DNA from: an uncultured Lachnospiraceae bacterium
GTDB taxonomy: Bacteria; Bacillota; Clostridia; Lachnospirales; Lachnospiraceae
NCBI GenBank assembly: GCA_900539175.1
Contig: UQAW01000037.1
Span: forward strand, 1-33,307
Reading direction: 5' to 3'
DNA: 33,307 nt
The notes under the pieces were generated by a model. The model saw only the letters and a program-made list of their open reading frames with translations, ran no database searches and was not told where the DNA came from. The stretch's first letter is position 1. Each line of letters starts with the position of its first letter. The translations under genes and the position numbers were made by a program. Below, in pieces: positions 7,318 through 15,566 of the stretch.

Positions 7318-7359
7318 GTATTTGGCTAAAATTAGTATAGCTGAGTTTTAGCCAAATAC
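7318..7359 (+). promoter_or_regulatory. Perfect 14-bp stem-loop between precursor 2 and the maturase gene
   Basis: GTATTTGGCTAAAA (7318-7331) pairs perfectly with TTTTAGCCAAATAC (7346-7359) around a 14-nt loop. The 3' flank is GAAAAAAATAC, so there is no U-run. It is best read as an mRNA 3'-end-stabilising or partial attenuator hairpin that keeps the precursor message abundant while allowing read-through to the maturase gene. Confidence 0.7.
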
Positions 7360-7437
7360 GAAAAAAATACAGTTTATGAGAAAAGCTCTTTTATAATTCT
7401 TAATGGTAGTCTGAAGCAGTTTGAAGGGAATGAGAAG

Positions 7438-8790
7438 ATGATAGAAACAAAAAATTATGTGGTGTTTTGCGAAGATGATATTACTATTATGTTTGATAAG
7501 ATAAGTGGAACTTTTTCAGAGGTTCCTAATGAGAAGGATGACAATAATAACTATGATCTTATTTATGAAAATAATTTTAGTTCTTGCAAAAAGATAGCGG
7601 ATACGTTTGCTTGTGAAGGTCCGCGATTGGGACGGTTGAGCTTTTTGACAACACAATATTGTAATTTGCAATGTAGATATTGTTTTGCAAATAGTGGAAC
7701 TTATAATGCAACTCAAAAAGTTGCTATGAATACAGAGATTATGAAAAGGGCATTTGCCTGCTTATGTAATAAATATGAAGATGGTATTAATTTGGTTCAC
7801 TTTTTTGGTGGTGAACCAATGTTAGGATATAAAAACATAGAAGAATTTGTTCCTTGGTGTTATGAATTTTGTAAGGAAAAAAAGATTGTTCCGCCAGTAT
7901 TTTCTATAGTATCCAATGGGACGATAATGAATGATGAAATATACGAGTTTTTTAATAAATATAGAGTAAATATCGTAGTCAGTATTGATGGAAATAGAGA
8001 ATTAAATGATCTTACCCGAGTTTCTGGTTCTATTACTAGTGTATATGATGTGATAAAGAAAAATTTTTCCAATCTTCCAAAACAGAGAAATTTTAAAATT
8101 GGTTGTGAAATGACATTAAATAAAAATCACATAAAAGCTTATAGAAAAGGGATTGTGAAAGAATGGCTTAATGATATGTGTCAAATAGGGTTTAATTATG
8201 CGACGGTTGGAGTTGTAGAAACTTCAGAAAAAGACTGCAAGATTACGAAAGAGGAGAGATCAATTCTGGAAAATATAGAAAGAGAAACGATTGATTACTT
8301 CTTTGAAAGGTTAATGAAAGAAGAAGATTTTAGATCTGTTGAGATTGTTAACTTGATTCGTCAATTGGCAAGCCATAAACGGGCGCTATCTTGTGGTGCG
8401 GGTTATCATTCTTTAACAGTGACTCCAAATGGAACAATCTTGCCTTGCTATCAGTTCTATCATGATAATAAGTTTGATATGGGAACGATTGAAAAAGAAG
8501 ATGAAAAGAAATTTAATCAAGTAAAAGAAATCTTTAAAAATAGAGAATTATCAAAAGCGAAAGAGTGTGAGACTTGTTGGTTAAATGGATACTGTACAGT
8601 TCAGTGTAAAGGCTTTAGCTATAATACCTATGGGGAACTGAATCACGTTGCGGAGAGTAGATGTTGGATGTTAAATGCAGCTATAAGAAGGATACTAATG
8701 CAGATGGTTAAAATGCATAAAAAACCAGAAGTATATGATTACTTTGTGAAAAGATTATATGAGTTTAATAAGTCTTATACTTATAATTAG
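7438..8790 (+). CDS. Radical SAM/SPASM peptide maturase
   Basis: The 450-aa protein carries the radical SAM motif C75-x3-C79-x2-C82 (CNLQCRYCF), a SAM-binding GGEP at 124-127 and VSIDG at 181-185. The C-terminal SPASM domain is complete: C319, G332-x4-C337, C377-x2-C380-x5-C386-x3-C390, then C409, enough for two auxiliary [4Fe-4S] clusters. SPASM enzymes modify peptide precursors by thioether, C-C or C-O links. The first ~65 residues are not clearly a PqqD-like recognition domain; such a domain is instead fused to the next protein. It follows the precursor pair and is followed at 11 nt by the membrane protease. AAGGGAATGAG upstream gives a weak ribosome site. With no aromatic residues in the cores, Cys-based thioethers are the simplest product (inference). 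Confidence 0.92.
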   Translation: MIETKNYVVFCEDDITIMFDKISGTFSEVPNEKDDNNNYDLIYENNFSSCKKIADTFACEGPRLGRLSFLTTQYCNLQCRYCFANSGTYNATQKVAMNTEIMKRAFACLCNKYEDGINLVHFFGGEPMLGYKNIEEFVPWCYEFCKEKKIVPPVFSIVSNGTIMNDEIYEFFNKYRVNIVVSIDGNRELNDLTRVSGSITSVYDVIKKNFSNLPKQRNFKIGCEMTLNKNHIKAYRKGIVKEWLNDMCQIGFNYATVGVVETSEKDCKITKEERSILENIERETIDYFFERLMKEEDFRSVEIVNLIRQLASHKRALSCGAGYHSLTVTPNGTILPCYQFYHDNKFDMGTIEKEDEKKFNQVKEIFKNRELSKAKECETCWLNGYCTVQCKGFSYNTYGELNHVAESRCWMLNAAIRRILMQMVKMHKKPEVYDYFVKRLYEFNKSYTYN

Positions 8791-8800
8791 TGGAGGAAAT

Positions 8801-9997
8801 ATGAATGAGATAGATTCGAATCCAGTCTGTGAATCTGAGATATCTTCTTGGTTTTATTGGAACAAAAATGGGAAAAATATGTATGTAATCGGGAATAAGG
8901 ACATCGATAAATACTTTATGGTGGACGAAAAAAAGGTAAATATCATATTAAGTGCTGTAAAACTAATGGATGGTAAGAATACAACTGTAGACATTAATAG
9001 TCAGATTAAGGAAAAATATCAGGTTGATTTAGACGTAGATGATTTGGTTATGCGTTTGAAAAATGCAGGCTTATTAAAACAACAAGATGTAAAGAAGACC
9101 AATGAACTTGATTTGTTTTCGAAGAGCTTACTAGAAATCAATTTTTTTGAAATAGGTAAAAGGAAAAAACAGGCATTTTCAATTCTTTGGAATATTCTTT
9201 TTGTACTAAGTATTGGAGCAATTCTTGGTGCTGCGGCTACATTGATCTTAAGAGGAAGTGAGAGCATTGAATATTTGAGAAAAAGTCTTACATACAAAGA
9301 TTCCTATTTATTAGGGGCTATCCTTGCTGCAGTTGCTTCTGTTATTAATATTATTTTTCATGAAAGTGCGCATGCGCTTACGTCCATTCGATGTGGCTTG
9401 CAGCCATCAAGTTTTAGCATGAATCTTTATGGTGGATTTAAATTTCTTTGGATGGTTAAAATTAAGGGAATATATACTGTTGAAAGACAAAAAAGAATTA
9501 TGATTATGGGTGCTGGAATCTATACGAATTTTATTTTGATTTGTATCTCATTGAGCCTTAGTGTCTGGGGAGTATTGTCTGGGACTGGTAGTGAAATTTT
9601 CAGTAAAATACTGATTAATAACGTATTTATGATTATGGCGTGTAGTATGCCATTTAATCTCTCGGATGGGTATTTTATTGTTTCACAGTTGACCAAACGA
9701 ATGAATATGCGTAAAAAGATGTTCCGTCTTTTGAATTTTAAGCAAACTTCATTTTGTAATACAGATGTTTGGGACGTTTTGTATGCAGCAATATCAATAG
9801 GAATGATTGGTTATAGCTTTTATTTGACGGGTATTTGGTGCTATCATATCGTATTGGAGATTTATCAAAAAGTGAATGATTTGACTCAAAGTTGTATAGT
9901 TTCAGATATTGTTGCAACTATTCCTATTATAGTAATTGTTGGGACTGATCTGCTATTTATAAGAAGATTCATTCATTTAATTAAAGCAAATGCATAG
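8801..9997 (+). CDS. M50-type membrane metalloprotease with N-terminal PqqD-like leader-binding domain
   Basis: The start ATG 8801 is set by GGAGG at 8792-8796, 11 nt after the maturase stop. The product has 398 aa. Residues ~20-93 match a PqqD-like RiPP recognition element: DKYFMVDEKKVNIILSAV, LMDGKNTTVDINSQI, then VMRLKNAGLLK. Membrane helices follow from ~126. The zinc motif HESAH (187-191) lies in a helix, and the third-ligand motif NLSDGYF (286-292) in a later helix, as in site-2 proteases. It has about six to seven membrane segments. Fused recognition domain and intramembrane-type protease suggest that it captures the leader and cleaves it at, or moves it to, the membrane (inference). 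Such fusions are seen in other SPASM-linked clusters. Confidence 0.82.
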   Translation: MNEIDSNPVCESEISSWFYWNKNGKNMYVIGNKDIDKYFMVDEKKVNIILSAVKLMDGKNTTVDINSQIKEKYQVDLDVDDLVMRLKNAGLLKQQDVKKTNELDLFSKSLLEINFFEIGKRKKQAFSILWNILFVLSIGAILGAAATLILRGSESIEYLRKSLTYKDSYLLGAILAAVASVINIIFHESAHALTSIRCGLQPSSFSMNLYGGFKFLWMVKIKGIYTVERQKRIMIMGAGIYTNFILICISLSLSVWGVLSGTGSEIFSKILINNVFMIMACSMPFNLSDGYFIVSQLTKRMNMRKKMFRLLNFKQTSFCNTDVWDVLYAAISIGMIGYSFYLTGIWCYHIVLEIYQKVNDLTQSCIVSDIVATIPIIVIVGTDLLFIRRFIHLIKANA

Positions 9998-10018
9998 AGA
10001 CAAGATATCTAATTCGAT

Positions 10019-10052
10019 AATGGCTATTATGTAAAAATGCATAATAGCTATT
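10019..10052 (+). terminator. Stem-loop after the membrane protease gene
   Basis: AATGGCTATTATG (10019-10031) pairs with CATAATAGCTATT (10040-10052) with one G-U pair and an 8-nt loop. The tail is ATAATAAAAAA, so it is a weak intrinsic terminator at best. It divides the maturation block from the PadR-led export block. Confidence 0.55.
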
Positions 10053-10067
10053 ATAATAAAAAAGGAG

Positions 10068-10095
10068 TTGACAATTCTATCTATGATGATAAAAT
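10068..10095 (+). promoter_or_regulatory. Sigma-A promoter of the PadR-led block
   Basis: A consensus TTGACA (10068-10073) is followed after 16 nt by TAAAAT (10090-10095). It lies about 70 nt upstream of the PadR-type gene and directly after a stem-loop, so the regulator/transport genes can be transcribed separately from the precursors. Confidence 0.6.
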
Positions 10096-10098
10096 ATA

Positions 10099-10111
10099 TA
10101 TGATAGTCATA
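10099..10111. promoter_or_regulatory. Inverted repeat, candidate PadR operator
   Basis: TATGA-TAG-TCATA is a perfect dyad placed at the expected transcription start of the promoter at 10068-10095. PadR-type repressors commonly bind dyads of this kind over their own promoter. The role is inferred from position. Confidence 0.45.
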
Positions 10112-10162
10112 ATAATATTATCAACAAAATAATATAATAATCGTATATGAGGAGGGATTTTT

Positions 10163-10507
10163 ATTAGTGAATTATTATCATCAGAATTGTTATCTGGACA
10201 AATTGATACGCTAGTATTGTATCTATTGAATAAGAACGATAGTTATGGGTTAGATATCTATAAGCAATTGAAGGAGATAACAAAATATCGAGTTGAGTTA
10301 AAGGAAACCACACTATATTCTTGTTATAAACGTCTGGAAACTAAAGGTTATATTATCTCTTATTGGGGAGACGAAACCAATGGTGCCAGACGAAAGTATT
10401 ATTCGATTACTCAATTAGGCATAGAAAAATTACAAGAGATGGTGAAAATTTGGAATGAATTATTTCAAATCTTATTATCCGTGTATGAAACAGTCAAAAC
10501 TGATTAG
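10163..10507 (+). CDS. PadR-family transcriptional regulator with non-standard start
   Basis: The frame from residue SELLSSELLSGQIDTLVLYL to the TAG at 10505 fits PadR: a winged helix with DSYGLDIYKQLK, then TTLYSCYKRLETKGYI and GARRKYYSITQLG. No ATG/GTG lies in a suitable place. The strong GGAGGG (10151-10156) is 6 nt before an in-frame ATT (10163), giving 114 aa and a normal PadR N-terminus. TTG at 10187 gives 106 aa but has no ribosome site and trims the first helix. The frame is intact, so either rare ATT initiation or a recent ATG-to-ATT change is likely. PadR next to a HAAS-domain membrane protein is a recurrent pair that controls ABC transporters. Confidence 0.75.
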   Translation: MSELLSSELLSGQIDTLVLYLLNKNDSYGLDIYKQLKEITKYRVELKETTLYSCYKRLETKGYIISYWGDETNGARRKYYSITQLGIEKLQEMVKIWNELFQILLSVYETVKTD

Positions 10508-10528
10508 AAAAGGAGACGTGAGGGCATT

Positions 10529-11134
10529 ATGGATGAAAAGGAGTATTTAAACCATTTATTTGATCAGTATGTTCAAACACAAGAGCTTCTGGAATTGAAA
10601 GAAGAGGTATCCATTAATTTACATGAGAATATTGTGGCTTATTTGAAAGAGGGATTGAATAAAAAAGAAGCCTTTTTAAAAGCGGTGGAAGATTTGGGAG
10701 AACTGGAGCAGATTTTAGGTGAATTTGCAAAGAAAAAGGAAAATATATGGAAATGGCTTTATTATATCTCAGTTACGTCCATTATTATAGGTCTTTTTTT
10801 TGGAGTGATTACATTTCTTGATCAGATTGGATGGAATGGAGCATTTTTGGCGTTAGGATGTCTGTATCCATTTTGCGTCGTACAATCAGCATACATTATA
10901 TGGTATAAAATAGGAAAAGCAAAAAAGACTGGGTGGAACAATCTTACTGGAATTACAGTTTCTGTTTTTTTATTCCTGATAATCAATATTGTGGAAAGTA
11001 TATTTCGGGAGAAGTATTATTATGGCTCAATGCTACAGGGACTGGAGAATGTAGCTGCTGAGATTATGTTAGCTGCTATTTCATTGAGCATTGCGATTTA
11101 TGCATGGAGGAAAAGTAAGGTCAACGAGAAGTAG
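10529..11134 (+). CDS. HAAS-domain (DUF1700-like) membrane protein, PadR partner
   Basis: The 201-aa protein has a soluble N-terminal helical domain of the HAAS/DUF1700 type (about residues 1-70; key part GLNKKEAFLKAVEDLGELEQI), then four membrane helices (about 75-97, 103-128, 142-160, 170-190). HAAS proteins are typically encoded directly after a PadR gene and are thought to link the repressor to the membrane or to an ABC transporter. It starts 21 nt after the PadR-type stop. Its end is 25 nt before the M28 peptidase gene, so one operon is likely. Confidence 0.75.
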   Translation: MDEKEYLNHLFDQYVQTQELLELKEEVSINLHENIVAYLKEGLNKKEAFLKAVEDLGELEQILGEFAKKKENIWKWLYYISVTSIIIGLFFGVITFLDQIGWNGAFLALGCLYPFCVVQSAYIIWYKIGKAKKTGWNNLTGITVSVFLFLIINIVESIFREKYYYGSMLQGLENVAAEIMLAAISLSIAIYAWRKSKVNEK

Positions 11135-11159
11135 AATAAAAATTAAAGGAAGATAGACA

Positions 11160-12899
11160 ATGAAGCTAAGTGGAAAGCGTAAGATCATTACGTGGATGAT
11201 GTGGCTGATTGGTATCGTGGTGATACTTAGTTCAACAGCTAGTGTTTGGTATCGACCGCTTCCAGAAGTACAGGTGAAGGAATGTACAGACTTAGATGGA
11301 GATGCGGCATATGATTATGTAAATATGATAACCACAAATTACCCTTATAGAACTTATGGTAGTTCAGCAGTAAAAGATCTTGGTGACGATCTTGTTGAGT
11401 TCTTTGGAAAACAGGGTCTAGATGTAACAAAACAGGAGTTTGTCTCTTGGAGACCAGATGCGAATAAGTTCTATCTAAAATTTGATTTGGTAGACAATGA
11501 TGTGAATTTATTTTCAGATTCGTATGATTCGCTAATTGAACATGTAAAAGGAACCAATATCATTGGAGTTAGCCAAGGAGAATCAAAGCAAGCGATTTTA
11601 ATTGGTGCCCATCGTGATATGGCATATGGCATTCAAGGTGCCGAAGATAATGCATCTGGAACGGGGCTTTTGATGGAGTTAGCCAAGGAATTGTCTAATG
11701 ATAAACATTATTATACTTACATTTTTGTATCTTTCGATGGTGAAGAAGCACAAGAAAAGGGGTCGGACTATTTTGTTAATAATTATCAAGAATGCGATTC
11801 TGTAAGGCTGGCAATTATACTGGATCAGGTAGGGTTTAGCGAAGCAGATTCTTTGATGACTTATGAGAGATACGGCAGTTTTGAACAACTTTCTCTTGGA
11901 GCACAAAGTTTACTAAAGTCATGTCTTGACGTGACAGGCAAAGCAAATGTTAGCTTTGATCCAAGTTATGCACCGAAAAAAGGAATTGAGGCGCTTGTAA
12001 AACATCTCGAAGGGAAAAGTTTTATTACAGCCAATACAGATTGTAATCCATTTTATGGGAAGAAGATTCCTGCATTTGGTGTCAAAGCAATCAATGCGGA
12101 GAAGATGGAAGAGGCAGTGGTTCATTCATCGGAAGATAACATGGAGCATATTAGTGCAAAAACTATTCAAATGTCTGGAAACTTTGTTAAAACAATGATT
12201 GCAACATTAGAAGCTGAACCTAGTATTCTTACCACATTAGCAGTTCAGGATGATTTTATTATCTCAGGAGATACCTATTTGCCAGTTACCAATATGAGAA
12301 TTGCTAGAAGTATTTTAATGGTGCTTATAGGGATGTATATGCTGGATAAAGTTTGGTATGTGATTAAACATGCAAAGAAAGAAGAAATCATATTGTGTAT
12401 TGAGACTTTTGGATTAAGTCTTGTGTGGGCATGCATGCTTTGTTTTTTGATTCGATATGGATTAACTGGTTTTCTAAAGAAAATTTCAATTTTAGGTGTG
12501 CTGTTTGTTTGGGTACTATTACTAATTGGTGGAATTCTAGTGATAAAAAAAGTAATATTGAAGAATAGGGTAAATGGCCTCATTTCCATCTCTTTTCAAC
12601 AAATTGTGAACGGAGTGGCATTTGGAATTCTTGCATTAAGAGGAAATATGGAATATGCGGTAGTGCTTCTTTCCATTGCTATGTTAGTAACAATTATCAT
12701 GCAATACCTTTTTGGAAAGTTCCGTCGAATTGGAATAATCATAAATGGAGTGTATATAGTACTTCATAGTTTTGTTGTAATTGCAGTATTTAATGTGTTT
12801 TTACGTGGTGTTAATATAGAACAATTTTTGCTGGTACAGCTTATCAGTTTATTCGTTTTTCTTACAATGAATGTATTTGTCTTTGGGCGAAATCGTTAA
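11160..12899 (+). CDS. Membrane-anchored M28-family zinc aminopeptidase
   Basis: The 579-aa protein has an N-terminal membrane segment (about 10-30), an extracytoplasmic M28 peptidase domain (about 45-350) and about six to seven membrane helices at the C-terminus (from ~372). The metal and catalytic residues are visible: H151-x-D153 (GAHRDM), D163 (EDNASGTG), the pair E195-E196 (SFDGEEA), D222 (ILDQVG) and H322 (VVHSSEDN). It is thus likely active and faces outside. In this setting it could trim the N-terminus of exported peptide down to the mature core, or destroy peptide for self-protection (both inference). It is in operon with the HAAS and ABC genes. Confidence 0.85.
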   Translation: MKLSGKRKIITWMMWLIGIVVILSSTASVWYRPLPEVQVKECTDLDGDAAYDYVNMITTNYPYRTYGSSAVKDLGDDLVEFFGKQGLDVTKQEFVSWRPDANKFYLKFDLVDNDVNLFSDSYDSLIEHVKGTNIIGVSQGESKQAILIGAHRDMAYGIQGAEDNASGTGLLMELAKELSNDKHYYTYIFVSFDGEEAQEKGSDYFVNNYQECDSVRLAIILDQVGFSEADSLMTYERYGSFEQLSLGAQSLLKSCLDVTGKANVSFDPSYAPKKGIEALVKHLEGKSFITANTDCNPFYGKKIPAFGVKAINAEKMEEAVVHSSEDNMEHISAKTIQMSGNFVKTMIATLEAEPSILTTLAVQDDFIISGDTYLPVTNMRIARSILMVLIGMYMLDKVWYVIKHAKKEEIILCIETFGLSLVWACMLCFLIRYGLTGFLKKISILGVLFVWVLLLIGGILVIKKVILKNRVNGLISISFQQIVNGVAFGILALRGNMEYAVVLLSIAMLVTIIMQYLFGKFRRIGIIINGVYIVLHSFVVIAVFNVFLRGVNIEQFLLVQLISLFVFLTMNVFVFGRNR

Positions 12900-12969
12900 C
12901 ACTAAAAGTTTGGTCCTTGGCGAGGGATATAAAACTACGACTATTATAACGAAAGATTGGAAGAAATAG

Positions 12970-15507
12970 ATGAAGGAATTTATAGTCAGGGATTTACGGA
13001 CAAATTTAAAGAAAAATATATTACAACTATTTGTCATTGTAGTCTCTACTGCTTTGACGATGGGAATTTTGATTTTACATGGAACGATGTCGAATCGAAT
13101 CTCGGTTTTGTCAGAAAAGATAGGATCAGAGAGTACAATTGTAGCAACTTCAGAAAAGTTGTTTGGAATGGATTTGATAGAAGAAGTGAAAAACATTAAT
13201 GAGGTTAATCAGGTCGATCCACAGTTAGAATATAGTACAGAAGGAAAAATTCATCAGAACTTTAAGAATTTCTGGCTTCTGGGTGTGACGAAAGGTTTTC
13301 TGGATATAGACAAAGTGCAGATTTTGGAGGGAAGAACTATCCAGTTTTTTTCCAATCAGTATGAGATGTTGGTAGATCATAAAGTTGCAGATCAGGAGAA
13401 CATATCCGTAGGAGATGAAATTACAGTATCTTTAAATGGGATGGATACCACATTTGAAGTGGTTGGTATTTATAAAAGAAATCGATTGTCGATGCAACCG
13501 TGTTATGAGTTTTATGTAGATGGACAAATGCTTCAAAAACAATTAAAAGAAGAAGGTCAATTTAATAAAATTAATGTGGTGACGAGCAATCAAAACTTTC
13601 AGACTATATCTCGTGTAAGCGAAGAGTTAAAGATATTATTAGGGGACAAAGTTATATGTGAGACAGTGATTGATCGCAGGGCGAATGCAGCCAGAGACTT
13701 AAATTCTTTTTCCATGATTCTATGGGCGGTTCTGGCGATTCTTATCCTAGGTAGTGTATATCTTATTTATAGTACTTTTTGTATTCGAATGGATGAAAGA
13801 ATCAAGACAATTGCAGTGTTTAAGACATTAGGAGCCAAAGAAAAACAGATTAAATCAGCATTTTTAAAGGAAGGGCTACTTTTAGGAATGATTGGAGGAA
13901 TTCTAGGAGAAATAGTCGGAGTTTTTGTCGGATGCTGCCTGTGTTATTTCTATGCGGAAAGGGACTATTCTGATGTTGGAAAGTATTTTACGGTAAAGTT
14001 AGTATATGTAATTGGATGTATTTTGATTGGAATGGTAGTTTGCTATTTTGGAAGTATACAACCAATACGAAGAATAGCAAAGATATCGCCAATTTCAGCA
14101 ATGAAAAATGTGGTGTCCCAACAGCATCAAACGCTTAGTATAAAAAAGAAAAGGATCCGGTTTGGAATTGGTCTTGTAATGTTAGTAATGATATTGATTC
14201 TTTCGAAGCAAGTAATTTATATTGAGAGTGAAGGCGTGATTTATGCGTTCATGGTGATTTTGGGATTAGGTTCAGTTCTAGCAATGATTTTGATGGCACC
14301 TTATGTGATTAGATTAGTTTGCAAGGTGATATTTTGGATGACGAAAGACAAGGATACCGTGGAGTTATATTTGGCGACAGAAAATTTAGCCAATAATCGG
14401 AATAATACCACAGTCATAGTATCTATTATCATTGCAGGAATTATGATTATTGCATCGTTGCATGGAATGTTTTCAAGTGCAAGAAAATCTGTAGGAGATT
14501 ATGTGTCCCATGCATTTGCGCATGAGTATTTGATTGATTGTGAGAGCAAGAATCAGGAAAAATTTGATGAAACTTTAGAGACAATTGAGAAAACAGGAGT
14601 GTTAAAAGATTATACTCGTATTGATGTATATGACTATGAGGATGAGTTATCAGGAAAAACATTCCGTGTGTTTGGTGTTGAACCAGAAGAATTTGACCAT
14701 TATTCTACGCTAAAATTACACTCAAAAGAAAAAAGGATAAGTTTTGAGGAACTTGCAAGTGATGAGAATCTATGTTTTGCTAGTCGCCAGATTATGATTG
14801 AAAATGGATATCATTTGGGGGATACTATTGAGTTTGACTGTAACGGGGAACATTTGGAACTAATGATTGTAGCATATTTTAATAGCTTTACCAATGATGG
14901 AAGATTAATTTATATGAGCAGAAATCATTTGAAACGGATTAATAAAGATTCAGAGTCTAGTCTGCTATGTGCGAACAAAGCAGATGGAGTATCTGCGGAC
15001 GAGTTTGAAGATACAATCCGAAATGTACTGCCCTCAGATGAATCTAGTGTACTTTCAGTAAGGGCATTTGGAGATACATGGAAGAATGATGTGATCAAGG
15101 GAACCGAAATATTTTACATTATTTTTGCTATGATTACTGTATTTGTTATTTTTTCTCTCATCAATAATTATATTACCTCCATTTTACAAAGAAGAAGAGA
15201 AGTTGGAATGCTTTCTTCTTTGGGCGCTAGAAGTAAAAGTATTAAAAAGATGTTTAACGATGAGATGTTCATTATATATTTGGTGACTCTATTATTAGGG
15301 TTTGTAGGATCTTGTGCTACTTTATTTATATTTGTTCAATGTCTTTCAGCTGTGTTTCATGCAGATTTAAATGTATATTATCCAGGAGAGATTATGGTGG
15401 CTAGTGCTATCTTATTGATTGTAACATTTATTTTGTTGGATCATATTATAATCAGACGTATTTTGAAGAGTGATGGGGTTCAGTTAATTAAAGAACGAAC
15501 GGTATAA
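12970..15507 (+). CDS. ABC transporter permease, FtsX/MacB-type
   Basis: This 845-aa protein begins MKEFIVRDLRTNLKKNILQL, as full-length FtsX-like permeases do. It has one N-terminal membrane helix and a large extracellular domain (about 45-235). A first FtsX core follows (three helices, with DERIKTIAVFKTLGAKEKQIK). A central pair of helices is near 395-450. A second N-terminal-type helix (NNRNNTTVIVSIIIAGIMI) and second extracellular domain lead to a C-terminal FtsX core (RRREVGMLSSLGARSKSIK). Two extracellular domains and two cores in one chain mean that it can work with the single ATPase that follows. Related transporters export peptides or act in resistance to them. Confidence 0.9.
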   Translation: MKEFIVRDLRTNLKKNILQLFVIVVSTALTMGILILHGTMSNRISVLSEKIGSESTIVATSEKLFGMDLIEEVKNINEVNQVDPQLEYSTEGKIHQNFKNFWLLGVTKGFLDIDKVQILEGRTIQFFSNQYEMLVDHKVADQENISVGDEITVSLNGMDTTFEVVGIYKRNRLSMQPCYEFYVDGQMLQKQLKEEGQFNKINVVTSNQNFQTISRVSEELKILLGDKVICETVIDRRANAARDLNSFSMILWAVLAILILGSVYLIYSTFCIRMDERIKTIAVFKTLGAKEKQIKSAFLKEGLLLGMIGGILGEIVGVFVGCCLCYFYAERDYSDVGKYFTVKLVYVIGCILIGMVVCYFGSIQPIRRIAKISPISAMKNVVSQQHQTLSIKKKRIRFGIGLVMLVMILILSKQVIYIESEGVIYAFMVILGLGSVLAMILMAPYVIRLVCKVIFWMTKDKDTVELYLATENLANNRNNTTVIVSIIIAGIMIIASLHGMFSSARKSVGDYVSHAFAHEYLIDCESKNQEKFDETLETIEKTGVLKDYTRIDVYDYEDELSGKTFRVFGVEPEEFDHYSTLKLHSKEKRISFEELASDENLCFASRQIMIENGYHLGDTIEFDCNGEHLELMIVAYFNSFTNDGRLIYMSRNHLKRINKDSESSLLCANKADGVSADEFEDTIRNVLPSDESSVLSVRAFGDTWKNDVIKGTEIFYIIFAMITVFVIFSLINNYITSILQRRREVGMLSSLGARSKSIKKMFNDEMFIIYLVTLLLGFVGSCATLFIFVQCLSAVFHADLNVYYPGEIMVASAILLIVTFILLDHIIIRRILKSDGVQLIKERTV

Positions 15508-15542
15508 CATATTATTTAAAGAGAGGAAGGAGAAAGAGTATA

Positions 15543-15566
15543 ATGGATACTCGAAGAAAATTATGA
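15543..15566 (+). CDS. Seven-codon ORF coupled to the ATPase gene
   Basis: The good ribosome site GGAAGGAG (about 15524-15531) faces ATG 15543, which encodes MDTRRKL and stops at TGA 15564-15566. The ATPase start ATG (15563) overlaps this stop as ATGA. The ATPase ATG itself has no ribosome site at normal spacing. A minimal leader peptide with translational coupling is the simplest reading. Confidence 0.4.
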   Translation: MDTRRKL

